A stretch of 64,000 bases of DNA from contig OZ007514.1 of the NCBI GenBank assembly GCA_963931865.1, positions 3,539,556-3,603,555 of the forward strand. The letters run 5' to 3'. The notes beneath the pieces are model-generated. The model had not been told where the DNA came from, did not search any database, and saw nothing but the letters and a program-made list of their open reading frames with translations. Source of the DNA: Axinella damicornis. Taxonomy: Eukaryota; Porifera; Demospongiae; Axinellida; Axinellidae. The position numbers were made by a program, and so were the translations under genes. Below, piece by piece: positions 31,531 to 45,164 of the stretch (positions are counted from its first letter, which is position 1; each line of letters begins with the position of its first letter).

Positions 31531-31664
31531 TTTCTTCCATAGAGGAGTATAATGGGGGAAAAAGGATATGTAGGGAGTCTGGTTTCTAGGGCGGGTCGAG
31601 ACATAGAGAGTTGCGTCCTTCCTTAGACCACAGACTATTGCGATACAGGAAATGCTACATTAAT

Positions 31665-31822
31665 TGTACGACGTGGATATTGGTCCGGCAGGAAGTACAT
31701 ACTTTAGGTATAGGTACCGGAAACACGCGCGCATCAAGAACCGGCCCTGGCCCTAATATACATGTACCCTAACCCATTGACCTAGCGCTATATACTTCCT
31801 GCCGGACTGATATCCACTTCGC
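31665..31822. mobile_element. Short inverted-repeat element at GPCR promoter
   Basis: gtggatattggtccggcagg on the left is mirrored by cctgccggactgatatccac on the right. It lies about 50 bp upstream of the class C receptor start codon, so it is inside the likely promoter or 5' UTR. Confidence 0.7.
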
Positions 31823-31870
31823 TAATCGTACGGGCCTGGTTTCTCGCTGTAGAATGCTCGTTTGCTCAAT

Positions 31871-34800
31871 ATGATGTACTGTGTTCTCTCAGTGACGCTA
31901 GTGCTGGCTGCGTGTCTGGTGCAGCCGTCACGAGGGGAAGTGTTGTACGATGGAGAGGTGTTCCAAGTGTACCCAGACCTCCAGGACGTGCCGAATGGGA
32001 CCACCCCGCTCTACTTCGCTCTCATGCAGTCGTTCAGTGGAGGATACGTGAGCGCCGGCGGAATCCCCGGTCTGATGGTAGCTCTGGACGAGATCAACAG
32101 CAACTTCACCGTCCTGCCAGGCTACTCCCTGCACTACACACTCAGCGACAACGCAGTGAGTCCTCCCGTTGAGATTGTAATTGCATGGAGTATGGTCTTC
32201 ATGTCCTTGCACAAGCATAATTATGTGATAACATAACTAGATTGAGAAAAGCAGGCACTAGCAGCCAATCCTCTCACTTGCACTGGCAATGCTGAGCTGG
32301 AAACACCGAACATATGTCCACTCAATCTCAGCGCGCTTATGCCGACTAAATTTAATACTCAGCTTCGTAAGTTTGTATAAAATAGGATGTAGGGATACCA
32401 GAATTGCAAAAGCAAGGAAACAAGGGAAAGATCTTCCATAATACATGTATAAATAAAAAAAGATATGTATGGGGGATTGTATACATACTTCATTGCTGTG
32501 TGTGATCCATATGTGGTTATAAACGCTTATAAGTGCACCATTTCTGACATTTGGAGAGATTTTTTTGCATTAGCGTGTCTGTCGTATCCCTACATATAGA
32601 CTCTATGATAGGCTGTACCTTTTTCTTATATACAGCACTCACTGGTATATTGATCTATTAAGTGCTGCATGCTGATGTAATAAATATTGTAATTTTATAA
32701 AGCTACCACTAGACCAGCAATGCCAATCAACTATATGCTCAGCCCCGATGGCACCACTGACACCATCAATATGTACTGGATGCATGCGCTGATGATTCTG
32801 TGCACAATATAGAACAACTATATAGGCTCCTCGGAGTTCCACGTGTAATGGTACGTGGTGCTTGGTTCCAGCTTGGTACTTGCAATATTCCTCATCATAA
32901 TATTATGTTACAACGGTTCACCATAAAATAAAATAAAATTCTGCTTGTTTGTGTTTGAAGTTGCTTATACATGTAGGATATAGAATGTCCACTAATTCAG
33001 ATTTCACTAGCTTATTAAGTTGTGAAAAAAAATTGTATTTGGATTCACCTTGTAATAATTGGGGTTGAATTTTATTGGTGAACAATCGTATAACATCGTG
33101 AAGAATATTACACCAACATAACTTAAAATTGTATTTAGCTCATATAGCATAATGAACTTCAGTAGCTACTGAAGTTCATTATGCTATGTGAGCTAAATAC
33201 AATAGATGTTAGCATGGCTGGTGTTCATATAATAATTCATCTATGCAGTGCGTGAGGTTTCTGTCACACAGGACTGTGTTCAACCAGCTGAGGGAAGATA
33301 GAACAAAGATTGCTGCCATTGGGTCGGGCTGCACTCTGGCTACAGAACCTGCTGCTGAGATATCACATTTCTGGAACATCCCACAGGTAAGTATAGAGTA
33401 AGCAATCAGTCACTCAATGTGTGGCACTTTGGTATGTCAAGTAGCACTAGCTACTTGATGTAACAAAGTAGAAGTTGTCAGAGCTTAAAGCGATTTATTT
33501 TCTTCAAAGATGGCTGATGCATGGGACCGACTGAATACTAATTATCGATAATCAAGGTAGTGCTATGTACACAATAATTATGGTATTGTTACTCACATCA
33601 ACATTTCTCAACAATTATTAGTACCCAATCAGTAATATCTTGCATGCTTTTGTCTCTTCACTGCACATGTTGCATGCATTTGTAATAACCATTGCATATT
33701 GACAGGCCTGACCTGCAGAACAGGGTTGGGATATAGCCAGCTGAACATAATCACCATGCATGGTATAGCTCATGATTCTAGCCATTAGCTACATGGCCAT
33801 GGCAGAGTTATAAGGTGAATCAAGCCACTAAAGCTGAGCAGCAAGAGCTAACTCTGCCCACAGGAACATTCCATCTTAAAGAAAGGAATTAAGCTCATTG
33901 CTGCTATAATAGGCCGCTGGGTGGCAGAACAGTTGCAGAACAGTTATTTTGCTATTTGCAGCTGCCATAATATAGTGGAAGTTTCATACCGTTAGTGCAT
34001 GGCCATACGTATGGCCTTGACCTACAGTCCTGTTCTCAGATATCATTTCAGTACAGCCTTGCTAATGTAAACAGCCATAATTATTACTTGGGAGATATGG
34101 GCCCTTCAAAAATATTTGGCTTGGCATACCAGCTTCTGTTATGTCTATTACCTGTGTGTGGTACTGCACGAAGCCATCTACTTACTTGCAATACACCACA
34201 CCCAATCAACCCAATGATATATCATGTAGGAGCTATACGTACACCCACTAAGCATTCCAGACTTACAACAGAAGTTTGAGTACCTTAGCTACCCAAGCCA
34301 GCCTAGCTAACTTGCGCTCCTGAGGATATTGCCAAGAAAATATTCAGTAGATTTTGGAGACCAACTTCAGAGACAACATTCTTTGAAGGTCTATCGTTCC
34401 ACATATAGTAACATCAATTAGCATTATCTTTGTTCTTAAAGATAATTATGTTTCAGTGGTTAACTATACCTGCATCTAGGCCTATATAGACTGCTTTAAA
34501 ATACCTCACAGACACTGTCTCTCAGAGAATACATATGGACGCATCAGATCACAGCAGGCATCTTTGGTCCAGTTATGCAAATCCTTATCATAATTATAAG
34601 GAAGTTATTGAGTTGCCAACTCATGAAAGCCTCCTTGCTTTGCTCATTGTCAATATTTTTACATTGTTTGTTGCACAGATTTCATGTCATTCATCGTCCC
34701 CAACGCTGAGGAACAGAGAAAGATTCAGGCACTACTACCAGGTAACCGCTTCCTTTTACAGACATGTCAGCATCACAGTGTTATAAGTGTGAAAGGGAAT

Positions 34801-35998
34801 TCCCCTTCCACATTAAAATTCCTTCTCCTCCAAATTTTTGGGGATATTTGTTTATTTTGGCTGCAAGGGAAGACATGCATAATCAACTGTAGCCTCAGCC
34901 TCTTCTGTATTTCATACCATCGTTATGATGACTTGAGGTATATATCCATTACACACCCAAGAGATTTCCATGCATTGATTGGAGGTGTGCAAAATTCCCC
35001 TTTCCTTCATGGCCACTAAAATCAATTGCACAACCGTACATCAGCACCAATGAGGCTGTCTTGCTATAGTTTCTGTTATTGGAATTTCACTCCAGCTTTA
35101 TACTAGTTTGCATAGATCCAGTTCCCTCAATGCAGTGGAATTTACTGCGAATGGAATGAGACTTAATTGGCTGCATGGGATTTGACTATAGTCAGGTTAT
35201 TTTATCACATGATAGACAGTGCGAAGGAATGACAATGTATGAGAGTATATATGAAAGCCAGCTCTGTACAGTAACAAAACGTCAATTTCTTTATATCACA
35301 CATGCATGCGATTTTTTGGTTTTAGAAACTAAAGTAAGAAGCAAATTAGCGGTCATCATGCAAGCTTCCTCTCTCCCCATCAGACCATAGGCAGTGAGGA
35401 GAACCAGGGACTGGCAGACTTTGGAGTGATAAAACACTTTGGCTGGAAGAAAGTGACCATTTTCCAATTGGATGTGGACTCATTTGAAATTGTGAGATTG
35501 TCTCTCATTCATATGCACATGTGTAGGTATACTAAACGTACAGGATAATCGGACACCCACACGTAGTACATTCCAAGCAAGTACAGTGTAGTCGATACAA
35601 GTGGTGTACATGTAGTTTATGCACATTTTGGATAATAGGAGCTCTATTATGACTTAGGAAGTGAGGTATGTATATGTCCAGCAAGTAATATCTACAGCCC
35701 CACTTTCACAGCTGCAGTATAACACTGACTTGAACCAACTTACAAAATGGTTTAGACCAGCTCTGATAATTCACTAATTGAATTGCAATTGCATTCGGTG
35801 AGGCCATGCAGTCAAGGATTTGGAACGGTGTAAGAAACCGATAGAGCCAACAGGCGTTCTGATATAGCTATGCCTCAGTTTGGTACCTTGAGAGTATGAT
35901 TGTGAAGGCTAGGGCATAAAGGCATTGCATTCTTTGTCATAACCAGCACACATGGCCTGTTAATGTCATTGTGTGGAAAGCAACTGCATGCTCTAGAT

Positions 35999-36048
<50 letters not shown>

Positions 36049-39000
36049 TACAAGACACTGGACTGTGGTGTGGCTTTGTATTATATTTGTTGTCAATGTC
36101 ATGGTTGCATGTGTTAATGACTGGTTGTGTATAATTTCTGCAGGTGACTCTAGTGCTGAAGGACAGGCTGCGTGCAATTGGTGTTGAAGTGAATATAGAG
36201 ACCTTTGAAGAAGCACAGGGAATAATAGGACTGGGAGACGACCCATTTGTGAGTTTAAAATAACATTGCTCTCCAGAAAAATAACAGGTAGCTGCATATT
36301 TATACTCACAGTAAGCCATAGACGTGGCACACCATCAGTACAGAACACATCCCTGCATAGATGACAGTGTGGTTGTGCTGTGACTGTAACCCTCTGGCAT
36401 CTGCCACGCCCGGGCATTATGTGCAATCAAGAACGTACCGGAGCCATTTCATTAAATTGGAACAGAGATAAAATATATCCACAATAGAGATGGGTGTGCA
36501 GATTGATAATCATAACATTGTCATTTGTGGTGTAAATTTATGAGCGAGGTGAACAGTAGTATGGTTCCCAGACCCACCCGCGAGGAAGGGTCTGGGCAAA
36601 TGACTTGCACTTCCACGTAGCCGAGCACTGCATTCCGGCGAAGTGTTGATTAGGGAAAACCACACGTTAACTAGTACGTGTGACTGATGAATAGCGTTAT
36701 ACGCGCGTGCGCACCCATACATAATGTTATTCATCAGTCGCGAGTCCAGCACCTGCGGCTTCTCACCTACTCACAGCAACTAATAATGCACACTGAATGA
36801 AATTCCTTGGAAGCGCGGTTCATTTGCCCAGACCCTTCCTTACGGGTGGGTCTGGGAACCAGACTAGGTGAACAGCGGTGTAGTTGCAACCTACCGAGGA
36901 TATATTTGTAGGCTACCATGGCCTGGTGGCACCATCACTAGGAGGCCACGCTGCATGCCAAGCTGCCACCAAAATCGTGCACTGGCCCTCCTCTCTGAGT
37001 CGTTTTTGGGTGGCACCAACCGATTATACACTGAATTTAATGGAATATGCAATTATCCCCAAATGCAGAATCGCATTATGTGAATCAGGCTGTTGTATAA
37101 GCTTCAGAGAAGTCAAACATAACTCTTAGTCACTACAGAAAATTACTCCCAAATATCTATACTGAAAAAGCTCCTTCTAGGGTATTTGGAATGTTACTCA
37201 TGTGATACATCATGAGGGAAAGGCAGTGGTGAAGCTTGACTGTCTAGCTCTACCCGTAGCTCTTTTCAGTATAGATTTGGGAGTACTTATACCGATTCAA
37301 TTAGCAGTACTGAATATATAGGAATGGCAACCGTGAATCCTTTCAGTATCACGGTCATATACCTAGCTGCATGCTACTATAGTTTCACGGTAATCCCTAT
37401 ATATAGCTCATGAATGTGTATGTTATCTGCAGGATGATGGCACCAGAATATATGCGTGGATTATGTACAGCAATTTTGGCAGACAATTGTTGTGCAAGGT
37501 ACATAAGGTATTCATGTTGCATTCCACTCAATCCTCTACTGGCATTGCGACGTCACTATTACACAAACTCACCATACACAGTATGCTATATGGGCCATGA
37601 CTAAAGTAGAGCAAACAGTGAACACAGTAGAGTCATTAGTATATGCACCTCAGTGGTTGTATGCGTAGTTTGCTATTTAAACCACTATATACTTTAGCAG
37701 CAAATTATAGTTTATACTCCACCAAGTGTTCATGCTGGCCAATATGAGATTTTAATGTCCGCTTGACAGATAAACTGGTATCATTGTCATGTTCATTGTA
37801 TCACCATCCATCCGTCTTTTGTGTGACACAAGTGCCTAGGCTGGCCTGCATGCATGAGATTTTAATGTCTCAGAATTTGTGCTTAACAGATAAACTGGTG
37901 CCGTTGTCATGTTTCATTGTACCATCAGCCATCATTCTTTTGTGTGACACAAGTGATTACGGACTGATTCTTCCTCCTCACACACTAAATTTAATGTTCT
38001 CCCCCTTGATATCTACATATGCTGTTAATGTGTTCAGGCTTATGAGAGAGGCTTGATGTACCCTCGATTCACATTCCTCCACCCGGCATGGTGGGTGGGT
38101 GACTGGTGGGTGGGGGACAGCACAGAGAATTTCACCTGCACTGTTGAAGACAGAGAGAGGGTGGTGTATCACTCAATTGCTGTCCTTTTGTATGAGTACA
38201 TTGAGAACAAAAATGATGTCGCACAGACTGGCACAGTAAGTTGCTAGATTGGTGAAATTTTCTATTCTTCATTCAAGTTAAAAAAATTGGACCATACCTG
38301 ACACAGGGTGGGGGAGGGAGGGATCTCACGTTAAGTCACATAGTGACCTGGCACTGGTTCAGAATCATATCTTTTAGGCCTAGGGAGGCAAGCTAGGGAG
38401 GCAAGCTAGGTCCCCCCCCCCCCCCCCCCCCCTCCTCCCAACACCACAGCCACCACATTTCTTCCTCCACCCCATGCCCCCAAACTACCAACACTGAGTT
38501 GTATGAATATCATTACCATCTTAAATAACTTTGTATATTATGCTGCCATCCATATGTAGAATGGGTACCAGTACCAAGCAGCATTTGATGACCATTTCAA
38601 CAACTTCACTGCTGCTGACTTGGGGGAACCGAACCGGTTTGGTCAGGACTGCTATGATGCCATGTGGATTTTGGCCCTGGCACTGAACAATACCATCACT
38701 GGTAAACTACATTTTTTGTGAACTTATAACATCATGCAATTTCACTGTGAGGGTGGACCCACGTGAGCCTTACAATGATATTCATTATACCTATCATATG
38801 TGACCACGATTAAAACTTGGAACTTAGAACTACAGCTAGCTAGATCGAACTGAACAGAGTAAGCCATCAGACGTAATGTGTTGATTCTGAAGACCCACTC
38901 TTCGTGTAAGAAACTGCAGTGATTCTTCGGAAGTGTTGAATTTCTTTTGGAATGGCTAGAACATATTGTAGGGTAGAACGGCTGAAATATTTTGAGGGGG

Positions 39001-42000
39001 GTGAGCCCTATTGCCCCCTCAGCCTCACGATTCCTACACCTATGTATAAACCTGTACACATTAAGGTCTGCTGTATACATTTCTGAGAGTACGACTCTCT
39101 TTAGAATCAAGTATATCTAATCCCTGGTACAGGTAGATTTGATCATCTAATGCTACTTTTCTGACTATGAATTTTTTTGTAATGTTGCCGCAGGCAGTCC
39201 GCCACTGTACGATATTCAACTGCCTCCAGTAGCCTACGTTGTGAAACAACTCAGAATTTTTTTAACTCAGTGTGTTTCATGAGTGGTGCCAGGTTGCTCT
39301 AGTAGCTATAGTACTGGTCACATCAACTCGCATCAACATTCAGCACTTCCGTTTCATATTCTATGTGTTGAGGACGGATATTTTTCCCATTTCAGATCTG
39401 ATGCAAAACTCCACTCTGAACTCGGCAGCTGCAGCAGAAGCTAACATAGCCGGGGAATTTGGACTCGAGGACTTCACCTACAACAACACCTCCATCTTGA
39501 AAACTCTCAGTGGCCACCTTAACAAGACAGACTTTCTTGGGATAACTGTAAGACACTTGCTTATCTTGACAGAGAGCCTCACCCGAGGAAAGGTGTATAC
39601 CTGACCATATTAGTTGCATGTTAGTGGTCAGGTTAATAATCAAACTCAATAGCTGAACTGGGGACGTACTCAGACTGATTAGGCACATTGTATCCGCCCA
39701 CCCATTGACAGCTGTATAAACAACAAGTGCTGCGGTAAGCAGTGAATATCAATGACCGAAGTTGACTGTGTCTCTTTATAAAGTGTTTGAGAAGAAATGC
39801 TCGGCAGTGAAAGCACACCATATTGTTGACATATATACTTGACTGCAAATCTGAATGAATGCAAAACCACACCCAAAGGCTAAGCAAAGTTAGTAGTGCT
39901 GCTCAAGATTTTGTGATGGGTGGGACCTTAATACATTGCTTTTGAACCCTGTGCAAGAACTTTCATGTGAAGGGGGTGGTGGGCACTTGATACGTGGTGG
40001 GCACTTGATATGTGGTGGGCACTTGATACATGCTCTACGGTATAACACATAGTCACACTAACATTGTGATCACTGTTCACTCATTCTATGGCTACTTCTC
40101 CATTAAGTCATGCTTAAATGTTACCAAAATTAACGTTGGAACATCCAGTTGAAGTGCTTCCTTCACCCTTTATCTTTATGCACTATGTATGTGGATATTA
40201 ATGTTGTTTCCCATTGTTCCTTTCCGCAGGGGAGAATATTTTTTGATCAGGATGGAATACGAGGTGGCAGAAGACTCTTCATCTACCAGATGAGATATAT
40301 CAATGGTAATGGTGACATCCTGTTAATCATGTGGGCAAGCCATATATTGACCCCAATGGTGGTGAGATGTGATCGAAGCCTTCAATATGACTGTATGAAT
40401 CTGTCACACTGTGTAAGGCATATAAATACTAAATGACACCTCTGACAGCAACATGCAGAATGCGTGTTTGTGCAAGCTGAGGTTTGACGTAGGAGTAAGG
40501 TTACACATTTGCCACTGTATGAGGCTGCAAGCAGGAAGGCTTGTGCATGCATGGCATGTACTGTTTGTACTGCACTGATTGAAGTGAAGCACCTTTTCTG
40601 AGCAACCTACCTCTTCAGTCAACTCCTCATCTGTATTCATACGAACACAATCAGATCTCAGGCTGCACCCTTGAATTCCTCTAGCTCATATCCCATAGAT
40701 CCTAGGCTACCATGGTTTAACTATCAATAATAGTACAGTCGACCCTTCTCAATGAACTGTGTATTCTCAGACTCACATATAGTATAGTATATCAACTGAA
40801 GGTATAGTGTGCATTATTGAGAGGAGTCCAATTGAATGACTCAATCGTGATTGTTTCCATGATTTGCAGGGAAACTCCAGCAGTATGAGATAGCCCGAGT
40901 GGATGAGAGCTTCACCTTCACTTACAGCAACAATGAGACTGATGAATCAGTGTGGCCAGGTGAAGCATATATACGTCTAGCTGTTGTTACTTTAACGAAC
41001 CCCTCCCCTGAGCAGGGATGCTATTTTTACCGCATAGCTACCCTGCCTCAGAAAGATATTTAAACTTAAAGCCAGTTTTAAAGCACTGCACACTAATTAG
41101 ATCTTGTCTGCTGCAAGGGATTGCATAAGCACTTATGTTATTGAGCAATTTCAGTAAAGAAGGGACATGATGGCGTTAGGCTTTAGCCTCATTCCCGGGC
41201 CCTGCCCAGCATTCCTTCGCTTGCAGATCGGTCACCAGCAAGCAACGAAAAGCTGGGCAAGGGCCTGGGAACAAGGCTAGTTATTAGGATTCATTGATTA
41301 CTGGCATGCTACAGATGGAGTGCCCTATGATGGAGTACCACTGGAGCGGGTGGTGACAGTACACACCTCAGTGACAGTGATAATCATCTTCTTGGCCTTC
41401 TGTGGTATCATCCTGACTGCTGCCTGCCTCATCTTCAATTTCGTTTTCCGTGAACGCAAGTAAGTATCAGTGCTTACTACTGACATTGCCTTTAAGCCCC
41501 ATTGACGTCTATGAACGTCATTTTGACCCTATGCACTCATAGGGCTTTTCGTCAGTCCAAAAAGAGACCAAGTCTTCAGAGGGCCTAGGGACGAACCCAA
41601 AAATTTGGTCAGATTTTGGCACGCCTCCCCCACTAAATGAAAGGCAAGGGGGTTCGAAAGGGGGGGGGGGGGCGTGTAGCTATAGCTACCATGCAAACCT
41701 CTTGCACAATTCAACTAAGATGGGCTTTGCTATTTCAGGTGTTCTGCTGCTGTGACATTATATAATTATGCATAACAATTGTACAGTCATGTAGCTAGAG
41801 TTGCTATTTCCAAATGTGAGTTGCTGCCTCTCTGCATGGTTACCAGTGAGTTCAAGATTGCCATAGCAACACAAGTTGAGAAACTTCCTTCTTTTAGAGG
41901 AAGCTGTATGTTATTTGTTTTGGTCAATCAATCCACACACATGTATACAGACTCATTCGCCTAACAAGCCACAAACTGAACTATATCATTGGAGCTGGAG

Positions 42001-44251
42001 CTATGCTACTGTATTTGGGAATCATTCTTATGGTTATTCCCAGCACTGACCCAGACGTTGTGAAAGTATTGTGCAATGTAAGTTTACATGTTCAACCTTG
42101 CCACCAACAGGCAACAGCCCCATGGCAGATACAAGGTCAATCACGTTGGAAAAAGCACCATACAAGTCAACCTTTGTAGTCTTCCAAACATAGCTAGAGT
42201 TTCTCTGTACTTCTTAACTAGATCTCTAGCTACCAGAATGTCTGCCATCTGCATGTGAACCATGCATATAAACATTTGATAGCTAGCTACGCATCTCTCA
42301 CATAACCAAATATATAGCTAGTTTTCCCCGTACATCACCCTGCAGATCAGCCCCTGGCTAACCTCCATTGGCTTCTCTCTGTGTTTCGGTACCATCATGG
42401 CCAAGATGGCTAGGGTCTTCTACATCTTCAACAACCCCACATTGCAGAAAAAATATGTACGTATAACACATTCCGCAACCATAGTCACTGCTAATGTCAT
42501 ACCTCTGAGCTGCTGCTCTCCAGTGGTAGCTAAAGCAAACACCTATCGTCCATCCAGACCTTGAAGGATATTCACTTGGCACTCTTTGTCTGTGCTCTCG
42601 TGACAGTGGATGTGGTGATCCTGTTTGTGTACACTCTAGTGGAGGGTGTGAGGGGGAACCTGGAGCCCACCAGGACCGTCCACACTGAGAACCCCTCAGA
42701 AAAAATAGGGGTGGGTATGGTTACCTTGTATTCGCATCCATGTCCATGATTTGCCTAACTATACGTACCTTGAGTAAAGCCTCATACCAAGTCCTTCTTA
42801 CCCCACTTATAGTATTGCAGGCGACAAACGGTGGGCCTGAGTATGAGGCTAAGATCTATCTGATATCCTATAAATACACTGCAAACTGAGGAGTACTTGA
42901 TATCTCATACTTAATTCACAGATCAGGGGAGTGGAGTATCACTACTTCATTTACATTTGCTCTTCCGTTGCTCGAAAATACACACTGGGTGTACTCTATG
43001 GCTACAAGGCTGTCCTTCAGGGTGCAACAGTCATAATGGCCCTCAAAACCAGAAAGGTGAAAGTTCGAGGGCTGGATGACTGCCAGGAGATTGTCATGGC
43101 TACTTACGTCACCAGCTTTGTGCTGGTAATCAACCTCATCGTCAACTACACTGTGGAGGACATGATCAACACTTTCACCGCCATCACTACTCTCAGTTTC
43201 TTCATTGGGGCCACTGCAATCATCCTGCTGGTGTTTGTGCCCAAGGTAACCAGCGATTAGTCATTATGTAATGTTAGTTTTTGTGAACTCTAAGCTGTAG
43301 CCATGGTTGATCCGGTCATAGCTATGCATCTAAACTTTGGCACAGTTATTCACTCTACTGTCAGATCGACTGCTGCAGTAACGCAACTTCCTGTTAGCTA
43401 ACACTCTTGACTGACAGTAGCTTCATTACTAGAGTAGAGGGAGGTCTGACTGGCTTTGTCTGGACTACTATAATGTCAGCAGAATATAGCTAACAGGTGG
43501 TTGTAGCTATATAGTCGGATTAAAATATATTCTGTTGTCCCATTAGCTACCTTATACAATGTATCACTGTCCATTCAAAGTGATCTGAAACTATCTGTAC
43601 TTGCTGTAATGTTGTTGAAGATCTCAGAGCTCAGTGTGTTCCTTATATTATGTAGCTATAATATATTCAGAGTCAATATATTATAGTTGTTGCGAACAGC
43701 CCTATGCTGATGGTAGAATGGAAGCATCATTACCCCTTTGATAAAGTACTGCTGCAGCTGTCACCAGCTGTGATGGACTCTCTCCAGTGCATGCATCACA
43801 TGTAGTATATGCACTGCTCTATCCCGTTCTCTCGTATTTGCATGCAGATGGTAAGTCTGTACAGAGATCCTACTGGAAAGGATGTGTTTTCGAACACCAC
43901 ACCAACTCATAACCGCACCTCAATTCAGTCAGATACTCAGCATCTTCAAACTAGGGTACAACAGTTGGAAAAACAACTATCTCAGGTATGTTAAATATCA
44001 CAGTAGCTATCAGAGCAAAACTAACATGCAACGGCTCTTCTGTGCTGTTAGGCTATTGTTAACAATATACTGGTAGCAGCTACCAAGGTGAGCCTCATTC
44101 CCAGGCTCCTCCCCAGCTTTTTGTCGCATGCAGTATGCGACAAAAAGCTGGGGAGGAGCCTGGAAACAAGGCTACCAAGGTGGTGGGTCACCATATTCAA
44201 ATCGATCAAGAAATTATGACATTTGCACCAGAAGAGCCGTTGCTTGCTTGA
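31871..44251 (+). CDS. GABA-B-like class C GPCR, 19 exons
   Basis: Exons: 31871-32155, 33249-33386, 34679-34741, 35384-35491, 36144-36248, 37433-37498, 38038-38235, 38560-38701, 39396-39547, 40230-40305, 40870-40959, 41315-41459, 41951-42077, 42346-42456, 42558-42710, 42922-43245, 43848-43985, 44052-44087, 44180-44251. All phases agree, giving 842 residues. A signal peptide (MMYCVLSVTLVLAACLVQ) leads into a Venus-flytrap ligand-binding domain (KHFGWKKVTIF; HPAWWVGDWW; CYDAMWILALALNNT; LEDFTYNNTS). Seven membrane helices follow (exons 12-16; first helix VTVIIIFLAFCGIIL, last ending LLVFVPK). A short coiled-coil tail (LQTRVQQLEKQLSQ) ends EEPLLA. There is no obvious cysteine-rich domain, as in GABA-B rather than glutamate receptors. 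Ligand is not assignable. The last intron appears to be a MITE. Confidence 0.87.
32385..32604. mobile_element. Diverged foldback MITE in receptor intron 1
   Basis: ggatgtagggataccagaat at the left and gtatccctacat at the right. The centre resembles that of 70-343 (gggggattgtatac). Confidence 0.7.
36001..36047. repeat. Poly-C tract of about 47 bases
   Basis: A pure C run in receptor intron 4, about 100 bp upstream of exon 5. Other long C or G runs occur at about 38413, 45896, 53839, 54607, 54687 and 62396. Confidence 0.95.
36557..36866. mobile_element. MITE with TAGTNTGG ends and 9-bp TSD
   Basis: It begins TAGTATGGTTCCCAGACCC and ends in the near complement, with GACTA last. The exact 9-bp repeat GGTGAACAG flanks it (36548-36556; 36867-36875). 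It lies in receptor intron 5 and belongs to the same end-type group as 1209. Confidence 0.85.
41184..41279. mobile_element. TAGCCTCATTCCC MITE in receptor intron 11
   Basis: TAGCCTCATTCCCGGGCCC pairs with gggcctgggaacaaggcta. The interior is partly palindromic. Its flanks match only weakly, so it is older than its relatives. Confidence 0.75.
44088..44179 (+). mobile_element. MITE acting as the last receptor intron
   Basis: An 83-bp hairpin element (44091-44173; cccaggctcctccccagc with a perfect complementary arm) is flanked by the exact 9-bp repeat ACCAAGGTG (44082-44090; 44174-44182). Splicing AAG|GTGAGC to CCAAG|GTG removes 92 nt, exactly element plus one duplication, and restores an open frame to TGA 44249-44251. 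Unspliced reading would shift frame (92 is not divisible by 3) and stop at 44217-44219. The acceptor lacks a pyrimidine tract, a reason for caution. Confidence 0.65.
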
Positions 44252-44461
44252 ACATTGTTGCTGGAGGTCAACTTGACTTTGAATTCATAGCAGTAGCATA
44301 GCATGTGTCTCCTTGTCTCTTCCTCATGCAATAATTAGCTAGGACGGCTCACGAAAGGGGTCCCTCCAGGTCTGTAATAACGGCCACCGAGTGCGTGTGT
44401 GCGTTGCGTGAGTTGGGATGCCCAGTTGCAGCTGCATAACTAGCTATGCAATGCGATATGT

Positions 44462-44586
44462 ACTAGTTATTGCATGAGTGCAAGGGCTGTATACGTCGAA
44501 TATTGGCATCGAGCCCGAGGGCCGCAGGCCCGAGGGCGAGTGCCAATATTATGACGTATAGCCCTCGCACTCATGCAATAACTAGT
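44462..44586. mobile_element. 125-bp near-perfect palindrome
   Basis: actagttattgcatgagtgc on the left is mirrored at 44567-44586, and the arms meet at a GC-rich centre (cccgagggcc). It lies about 210 bp past the receptor stop codon. It is probably a foldback MITE; no convincing target duplication was found. Confidence 0.8.
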
Positions 44587-44640
44587 TTGTTGCATGATGA
44601 GGTGCCAATATATCATGCTGGCATTGTGGTCAGTGCCATA

Positions 44641-45164
44641 TACCGTATATCTGGAAATTTTCGTTGTAAAAATATTTTCGTGGTTGGCATAAACCACGAA
44701 AAATTTATACACGAAATTATTTTTACACGAGTGAATAGTTATTACAGTCAGAAGCTTTCCCGATGCTAGCTATAGCTAGTTACTTCGTGAGATGATCCTC
44801 GATAGACAGCTACCTGCAACCGAGGGACAGTCTCCTTTGGGAAAAGCGAGCAAACACGCCACACCCTTCTCGCGGCGGTAGCTAAGCCTAAGTGTCCAAT
44901 AATCGTTTCGTTCTTTACTGCCATAGCGTATGTGGGTACCTGTCTGTGGCGTTCCTAGGTTTTCATTCACGAGTTCTTGGCCAACACTGGCAACAGCTGA
45001 AGTTCCCAAGGTTCCGGATAAACGCGGTAGCCTCGCAGCAAGCCCTTCGTACTTCTTTTCTCCGACGTGTCAGAGAAGTTGCCGTAAAAAAATTTTCGTA
45101 GGTAACCCAATCCACGAAAATAATATGACACGAAATAATAAAACACGAAAGAACTTGTAGGGTA
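44641..45164. mobile_element. TACCGTATA MITE downstream of receptor
   Basis: TACCGTATATCTGGAAATTT at the left and a diverged tagggta end at the right. AAATTTTCG/CGAAAATT motifs lie inside both ends, as in 24526-25114 and 53991-54568. Confidence 0.7.

Noticed and set aside
44088..44219. Read-through of the MITE as the receptor's true C-terminus
   Set aside because: It is open for 43 codons but encodes hairpin-derived sequence; the spliced reading restores the pre-insertion frame. Kept as the alternative to test.
44462..44586. Strong rho-independent-type terminator after the receptor
   Set aside because: The hairpin is 125 bp with GC-rich centre and eukaryotic context; a foldback MITE explains it better.
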